A DNA stretch of 64,000 bases. Source: Limnanthes douglasii subsp. nivea. Taxonomy: Eukaryota; Streptophyta; Magnoliopsida; Brassicales; Limnanthaceae. Made by a program: the position numbers and the translations under genes. The DNA lies in assembly GCA_036936605.1 (NCBI GenBank), contig JAUPFV010000002.1, positions 320,618,893 through 320,682,892 of the forward strand, given 5' to 3'. Under the pieces are notes generated by a model. The model saw only the letters and a list, made by a program, of their open reading frames with translations. It was not told the origin of the DNA and did not search any database. The stretch's first letter is position 1. Each line of letters begins with the position of its first letter. This document shows positions 57,560 through 64,000 of this stretch, one piece after another.

Positions 57560-59165
57560 CAAACTATTTGATGTCGAATTATCAAGAATTATATGAACCA
57601 TTGGTAGATGAGGTGGAGATGGAGGATCGCGACTGACAACCTGTTGTCTCGACTCTTCTTGCAACATTTTTGACTTAATTTGATCGACTAGCTCAGTCGC
57701 TAAGGAAGGAAAAAACTAACAATTTATATTATTAGATGAACAATTAGTCTTACATGGTCTCATAGTCAAATCTATTGTGGAGTGTGTGAATAAAGAGAAA
57801 GGAGATGATACAAGTCTTGGAATATTGAAAGACCGTTTCTTGGGGAAAAATCAGAGGAAGAAGCATCCTTTCAATAAGTCTCACAAGTAGGGCAGAAAAT
57901 ACTCAAACAAGGGTTATTAAACCAGAAAAAAATATGACGAGGTACTAGTATTTCTCTGGGCATTCGTCGAGATGGTAGTAGGCCCAAGCAGCCCAACCGA
58001 GAATTCCCCTTAGTCAACAAAAAGGTTGCTCCTCCTATTTGTGGATGACCCAAAACAACAATGAAGCGCAAATAGGCTTATCGTTGAATGGTGTACCCCC
58101 ATCTAAAATCAGTAATATTATCTACAAGTGTTAACAGGATACAACCAACCAAATTTATAAGGGCACAAGCGGGCGCAACAAAACCAGCACTTCCTTGGAT
58201 ACCAATGAGACATGTTGAAGTAAAATGCTCATCCTTCAGTGAAAAATCCCAGGAACCTAGGTTCTAGACGTATATCACTTCATGTATGTCTTCTATGTGG
58301 CATGATGAAGAGTCCCCACTAGACCCATATATTTTGTATAACATTATACCATTACTCTTTTAAAACCAGAAATGGATAAGTACTACGGGATAAGAGAACT
58401 AGAGCGTCAAATTCAAAGACAATGTGATACTACATTATAGAGTTTATGGTAACATTTCGAGGAAGTATATGCCCAAGTATTTCAATTTTTTCTCTAACCT
58501 GTCGAGGAAGTATCGTCCATGGTTCAAAAACTTCTCAAAAAGATGCATCAAAAGCTATAAGATCCTTCAGATCATCCAAAAACCATCTTGTGAGTTTAAA
58601 GGTTATCAAGGGAGCATATACTACATAATCATTTGCAAGAGAATGTCTAATGAAACTCTTAAAGAGTATCCACTGTTTCGTTGAAGAAAAATATTAATTA
58701 CAATACCATCACAAAGATCTACTAGCTCAGGTATTGCGATATATTGAAGTAAATTAATTTTACAGAGCAAAGAAAATGGGGAATACGGATACCCCAACGA
58801 GATGCCTTAAAGCCAATAAGAACGACACACTTGCTCAGATCAATAGAAAGAATGATACACCAAGGAACAATGGTTCTTCAAATTTGACAAAACCAAAAAA
58901 TCAATAGAGCTGACCTAAACTCTGACAATAATCTATAAAAATAAAAAAGATACTGGTAAGTAAAATTGGCAAGGGAAGTTATACGTGGTGATAGAGCGTA
59001 CAAATATAAGTAAATATTGTAAGTTTCATGGTGATATTGGTAATTCTCTTAGAAATTGATGTACTTTGAATGATCAAGTCCAATACTTAGTTGATGAAGG
59101 AAAACTAAGTGAGTTTGTTAAGAAGAAAGAAATAAAGGAACTGGAAAAATGTTCATGTGAACATG
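57560..59165 (+). pseudogene. gag remnant of the right-hand Tat element
   Basis: The clearest part is near 59010-59125: KYCKFHGDIGNSLRN, then QVQYLVDEGKLSEFVKKK, the Tat gag C-terminal block. Near 58580-58690 a frame gives SNETLKEYPLFR, matching the NETLKEYLxRF segment of Tat gag. The rest is too decayed to align by eye. Confidence 0.6.
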
Positions 59166-59299
59166 AAGAACAGGCTTCGGTCTGAGCCAAAGAACAAAGA
59201 ACATTGGATACAAATACTATCATAATGATCAAAAGAGAGGAATAATACATGGACCAATATCCAAACAGAAAGACCGTTGGTGTGCTTGCTAGAGGAGAT

Positions 59300-60642
59300 C
59301 CATACTCCAGAGTTTTAAAAAATCTGAGAAAAAGGTATGTAAATGAGATAAATGCGACATTTTGAGGGTAGACGTCCCCATATTTTTACAAAAATCCATA
59401 TCTGATACTAACATTATCGAAATATACATTTCCATACATTGATGCAGTTTTAATAACAGTAGAGTTCCCCAGAGTAAAAATCAAGAGGAGCAACAATGTT
59501 GAACCCAGCTCAGAAAATATTTAAGGTTTCACCGAAGCAAATATGACTGTACTATGGGAGGTACTCTGAATGTTGCTATCATAAAGGAGTACCAAAACAA
59601 GGTGCAATGCCTATTCATAGTGGTATAGGCATCATCATTTATTTAGAATTATTGCACTTAAAATATTGAAGACAAAAGAAGAATTGGTCATCTTGGAAGG
59701 GATGTATAACCCGAGAGAAGGCCCCCAACTGGTCCAGGGGAAGATGTTGAAGATAGAGAGATAGAAGCAAAAAATACCCCGAAGATTAGCCAAGATATCG
59801 CAACTGACCTCGTGTACAAAATTATCATTTTAAAAAAACTACTTAAATCTGTTTCCATGGATTACGCATGATGGGACTAGAGTCCCAGCAAAAGTCATCA
59901 GCCACCAGTTGCGTATTAAAAAACTATTTTGGCCTATTGTAAAAAACAAGAGATTCAACTCCAAATAAAAAAATATAGTTAATTATATATATATATAATG
60001 TTGTAAAACACATATGAGAGTCAACCTATATAGATATCTAATTATGTTTGGGTAAAAAAGAAGAATTGAAAGTGGAGAATATGCATAGAATTTACATACC
60101 ACAACAAATCATTTCCAAAGAATACATATACACTTCCAAGGTTTGAACAACTTATAGATGCAAAATTTAGAAAAAAAAACGTTATCTTTTATAGAGTTAT
60201 TTGCAATATACATTTAAATACATATGTGTAGTGAGGACCACGAACACACAACAATCATCACCAAAAGAATGCTACATTTCTACAAAGTAATTCCCATCAG
60301 ATTAAAAACATTCAGAGCACCTACTAAATGCTAGTGAATACGATCTTTGCAAATCAGTCGGGGCTTAACATATAAGCCTACATCGACGATATGTTAGTAA
60401 GAATATTTTATAAAGATCACTTAGCATACTTAACCGAGACACGTGTAAAGATTGAACGAATGAACCGTAAATTGAATCCTAAAAAGTTCACCTCCGATGT
60501 TGAGTTCGATAAACTCTTGATTTACACGGTGAGCGAAATAAGAACTAAAGAAGATCTAATCCAACTTGAAAATTTAGTAGCAATGAAGCCATCAAGGAAT
60601 GACAATTTTTTTTTAAATCCTAACATGAAGAGAAGCACTTGA
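59300..60642 (+). pseudogene. Protease/RT remnant of the right-hand Tat element
   Basis: 59850-59950 gives THDGTRVPAKVISHQLRIKK, corresponding to the W(S/T)HDDMxGIxPxVISHxL block just before RT. 60388-60560 gives YIDDMLVRIF (catalytic YIDD), DHLAYLTETRVKIERMN and LNPKKFTSDVEF. The roughly 430 bp between them lacks the RT palm blocks and looks unrelated, so the centre of RT is missing or replaced. Confidence 0.68.
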
Positions 60643-60839
60643 TAAGTTCTTCTCAAAATACTCAGATAAGTGTCATTCTTTCTTTCAAATCCTGAGAGAA
60701 TAAGTAATGTTTGAATGAACCATATAATTTGATGAAGAACTCAATAACATAAAGATATTTTAATCTTCCTCAAAGGTGTTAAAGAATCCTTAGCGATATG
60801 AAACCTTGTATATGTACCTCGCACTGTCAGATTATATGG

Positions 60840-61020
60840 TCGATGTAGTGCTACTCAGAGAAGAATGAAAGAATTGTAATATAGTATACTATGTAAGCAA
60901 ATCTTTATTACCAACTGAAACTAGACATCTACAATTGGATAAACTTATGTTAGTATTAGTGCTTGCACTTAGGAAAATGTTACCATATTTCCAAGCACAC
61001 ATAACAATAGTTAAAACTTA
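60840..61020 (+). pseudogene. First RNase H of the right-hand Tat element
   Basis: IVYYVSKSLLPTETRHLQLD, then KLMLVLVLALRKMLPYFQAH, the end of the RT-RNase H region as in 1458-1600 of the minus-strand element. Confidence 0.75.
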
Positions 61021-61189
61021 TTTTCCTTTTAGAAATATGATACAAAACCCTGTTGGATCAGGAAGATAGATCAAAAGGCCAGGAAAACTAGGGGATTATA
61101 ATTTCTAGGTTGAATTGATAACGAAAATCAAAGCCAAGCGCATGCAAATTTTTGTATGAAGTTTGAGTCTGAGAGACTTCAATGCTTTT

Positions 61190-61345
61190 GGGAAATCATA
61201 TATCCAACAGAGAATATCATAAATTTATCCATCAAGTTTGGATTTCAAACATCTAATAATGAATTCGAGTATAAAGTTGCAATTGTAAGACTCCAGTTGG
61301 CAAATATATTTATAAAGCTAGAAGAAATATCTTTTAACTAATTCT
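61190..61345 (+). pseudogene. Second RNase H of the right-hand Tat element
   Basis: SIKFGFQTSNNEFEYKVAIV, then RLQLANIF, parallel to the SIKFGFHASNNEAEYEAALA block of the minus-strand element. Open from 61156 to 61341. Confidence 0.78.
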
Positions 61346-61779
61346 TAATTAGTTGTCAACCATGCATCAAGATAGTCGAATCCAAATATGATAACTTTAT
61401 TTAGTACTTGATAAAGTTACAATCTCTAATTAGTAAGTTCAAGCAAGTGGAATTTAAACAAGTCCCAAGAGTTGATAATTCAATAACTGACACACCCACA
61501 TCTTTTATAGGGACATATACGACCGTATAAATAATCCTTCAATAAAATCCATATATTACATTACCAAACGATTTTTTATTGAAATTTATGTCCACAATAG
61601 TAATAATAATACAGGGTGACAAAGAAGAAGAAAAATATTGGAGAACACAAATTAAAAAGTACATGATATAAGAAATAATCCTTTACGATAAAAGAGAAGC
61701 ACGAAAGATATATATGAAGTCAACAACGTTTGCTTGGAATTTGGACACACTATACAAAAGAGGGCTAACTAAGACCTTA

Positions 61780-62400
61780 CTCTGATGCTTAGTTATATAT
61801 AAAGAAACTTCTGTTTTCTAAGAACTACATGATGGAGAATAAAGCATTTATTATGGATGTAAAACACTCTATTAAAGAATCCTAATTGAGGGCTATTATA
61901 GTCAACAATAATGCCAAACGGAAACAAAAAAAAACGTTAATCAGTGCGATACATACCATCAATTTGCAAACTCCTTAGATGCCATGTCAATATTATTTGA
62001 GATAATAAGCAAAACAATCTCACAAAACAAAATTACAGCTTGAATTTTGTGGGATCTCTACCGCTAGCTTTCGGAGGAAGAAATTTTTTATTTGTTCATG
62101 TAGATTACTTCTGAAAGTGGGATGAAGCACGATCACTAATGAATATCATGAAAAATGAGGTACTAACTTTATTAAAGTTAAATATATGTTAAAAGTTTGG
62201 TATTCCTAAGTCATCATTACAGATAATGAAATTTAGTTCCATAATGACAAAGTTATGAGGTTTTATTCTCAAACCTGAATAAAGCAAGAAATTTATTCCT
62301 CTTTCTATCTCAAACCAACGGTCCACTTGAAATGAACAACATTACAATCATATAGGCCTCAAAAATACTTTGGAATGAGCATCTGGAACCTACTTGGTCA
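61780..62400 (+). pseudogene. Integrase remnant of the right-hand Tat element
   Basis: ELHDGE...YYGCKTLY near 61830-61880 (zinc region) and, with frame changes, GGRNFLFVHVDYF, KFGIPKSSL and a TDNE.Q-like piece at 62070-62240 (core). Collinear with 6180-6640. Confidence 0.65.
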
Positions 62401-63189
62401 AATTTCCTTTAAGAATTCTTACGGTTATACAAAACCACATTTAGAATCGTAATAAAAGAAATGCATATTTCATGGTATATATATCTAGAATCAGTGGTGC
62501 CAACTAAAATAAGTATCTCATATACCATGGAAAAATCATATGATGAACCCAGTAACGCACAAGCCCAAGGTTCTATGGTAAACGTATTTAAATAAATAAG
62601 AGTCAAAGCGCATATGTGATCCGAATATTACAATGCGTTCATGAAAAATATATATAATTCTAAAGTGTGATTTAGAAGTTCAGAACCATGAAATGATGTG
62701 TTACGTAGAGTTTTCCTTCACACTAAATATAACTGGCTTGAAATTTTGTATCTAAATTGAGACTGTCCTTTAACGGTCGAAGCCATAACTTACTAATAGT
62801 GGATGAAAAAGGAAAACCGAGTTCTTCAATCCTCAAAATATTGAGAGCTTAAAGCTCTATCATGGTTCTTCATACTCAAGCTTTTAACTGACTACTATTT
62901 GTAAAATGTATATGTTAGACTATACGGATCTACCATTTCCTTTTTTGGTGGTGCAAGAAGTTATTAAGCATGCATTTAACATTAATAAAATGTTTTTTTG
63001 TGCCAAAAATATAGTCTCATAAAAGTTCATTAATAAAGTATCGTCTTATTGGGATTAATCAAATAATTAAAAAACAGAGAGCGTTAAGTGTTTAATAAAA
63101 GAATAAAGAATCATAAAATAAAATTATAATAAGGAGTATTTCAAAATTAAACAATATTTTTAATACAAAATTAAAATACAATGCTTTGA

Positions 63190-64000
63190 ACATTACAAAA
63201 CATAGAGTAATAAGAAGTCGTGTTTCGACGTTCTTTTTCAGAAGCAATAGAATATTTGGTTGGGACAACATCAGTATCCATACCAGTTGTTTGGCCTTTA
63301 GTACCATCGAGATTTTCACTTCTAGTATCAACAACTGAAACATTACTAGTCCTACCACCAACTTTCTCTATACCACTTCTTTCACAATATTCATGAAATA
63401 TTGTCTCTCTTAAGTCATTTATTTCCTTCTTTCCATTTTATTCAAGAAGGTTGCAATATATGCATTATCCTTATGCTATCTAAATCATTCTCCCATTCAT
63501 TCTCAGGAACATAATACCATAAGCTATTAAAATTCACGTTTTATATCTCGTGAAAATCTTGAACTAACTTGGAACGAACGTTCAAAACTAGTGGACGACT
63601 AGACACAATAATTTATGTCCAATAAGTAATAGCGTCTTGCATCCGAGACTGACGTTCAATAAGTAAAAGTTTTGAAACTAATTTATTCTTCAAATTTTAA
63701 ACATTTAATTGCTCATATAGCTTTGACTTCACAACCTCAGCATAAGCCTTGGCATCAATGAGCTCTTTATCAACAGATGACCATAGATCATAAAAAACAA
63801 TTAGTTCAACCTTGAAAAGCATTCTCTTTATAAGAATAAATAAGGGTACCTTGAACATAAGTCACACTCCAAAAAAAACTTACCAAACACATAGCTAGCC
63901 AAGCCGGTTTATTGGGTGTGATTCAATGCACTCCTTAAGTGAGACATGCAAACGGCTTATTCTTCAATTATTCATTTAGTACAACCTCGGCTTTAGCCTT
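63190..64000 (-). pseudogene. Antisense-coding module, copy 4 (partial)
   Basis: The minus strand over 63200-63420 is open and matches the C-terminal block of the other copies: NDLRETIFHEYCERSGIEK, then RTSNVSVVDTRSENLDGTK, and GMDTDVVPTKYSIASEK. Beyond about 63430 it is collinear with 8240-8850 but with breaks. It continues past the window. This copy and copy 1 form one subfamily, copies 2 and 3 another. Confidence 0.58.

Larger units (their letters stand above)
57498..64000 (+). mobile_element. Long plus-strand Tat-lineage gypsy element, runs off the window
   Basis: PBS-like leader at 57498, gag remnants to about 59160, protease/RT from 59300 to 60640, RNase H at 60840-61020, second RNase H at 61190-61330, integrase at 61780-62300, spacer, then the antisense-coding module from 63190 to the window end. 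Order and motifs match the Tat lineage. It is the most complete plus-strand copy, and shows that the segments at 5308-10690 belong to one element. Decayed by many stops. Confidence 0.78.

Noticed and set aside
57680..57720. tRNA-like CTAGCTCAGTCGCTAAGGA string
   Set aside because: No matching acceptor stem, anticodon loop or T-loop could be paired around it, and it lies in gag leader sequence.
1..64000. CRISPR arrays, bacterial operons, integrons, rRNA genes
   Set aside because: No regularly spaced repeats, no ribosome-binding-site/ORF arrays and no rRNA signature sequence. Gene content and repeats are those of a plant nuclear genome.

Overview
The window looks like flowering-plant nuclear DNA, probably from a eudicot. 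It is very AT-rich, it is packed with decayed plant LTR retrotransposons (Ty3/gypsy Tat and Athila-like, Ty1/copia), LINE 3' ends and a foldback MITE, and it holds one intact-looking type I MADS-box gene. I see no prokaryotic feature, CRISPR array, rRNA or convincing tRNA. I cannot name the species.

Layout. Bases 1-5306 are a minus-strand Tat-lineage gypsy element: LTR, primer-binding site, gag, protease, RT, RNase H, second archaeal-type RNase H and integrase, cut by the window edge. It sits inside an older plus-strand Tat element, whose pol remnant (5308-6900), antisense-coding module (7930-10690), 3' untranslated region and LTR start (about 12902) follow. The last 3 kb of this is duplicated in tandem (about 11215-14165 and 14210-16830). 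The second copy ends about 330 bp before an intronless M-gamma MADS-box gene at 17163-17672. A small low-copy region follows (17.7-20.2 kb), with a piece resembling the largest subunit of RNA polymerase II.

From 20.7 to 43.4 kb there are three copies of an Athila-like gag module, two of them joined to the antisense-coding module. A head-to-head inverted copia remnant lies at 24.9-26.4 kb. A complete but mutated copia element (32919-37400) has paired LTRs, a PBS, a PPT and a near-perfect target duplication. The block 26820-38211 appears to be tandemly repeated, with deletions, as 38212-43430.

From 43.5 to 52.8 kb there are three L1-type LINE 3' fragments, a 5'-truncated Tork-type copia element on the minus strand (about 44690-47880), a 30-bp palindrome at its break, a 652-bp foldback MITE with an 8-bp target duplication, and a (TA)22 tract. 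From 54.2 kb there is another Tat pol fragment, a chimeric repeat fragment, and a long plus-strand Tat element. That element begins at a PBS near 57498 and runs off the window end through gag, protease/RT, RNase H, second RNase H and integrase into the same antisense-coding module.

How it fits together. Only the MADS-box gene looks like a functional host gene. The rest is layered transposon insertion, tandem duplication and decay. The most interesting unexplained element is the antisense-coding module downstream of Tat pol. It occurs in four diverged copies, and some of these still keep an open, conserved reading frame. All coordinates of decayed elements are approximate, and all homology calls were made by eye from translated motifs.
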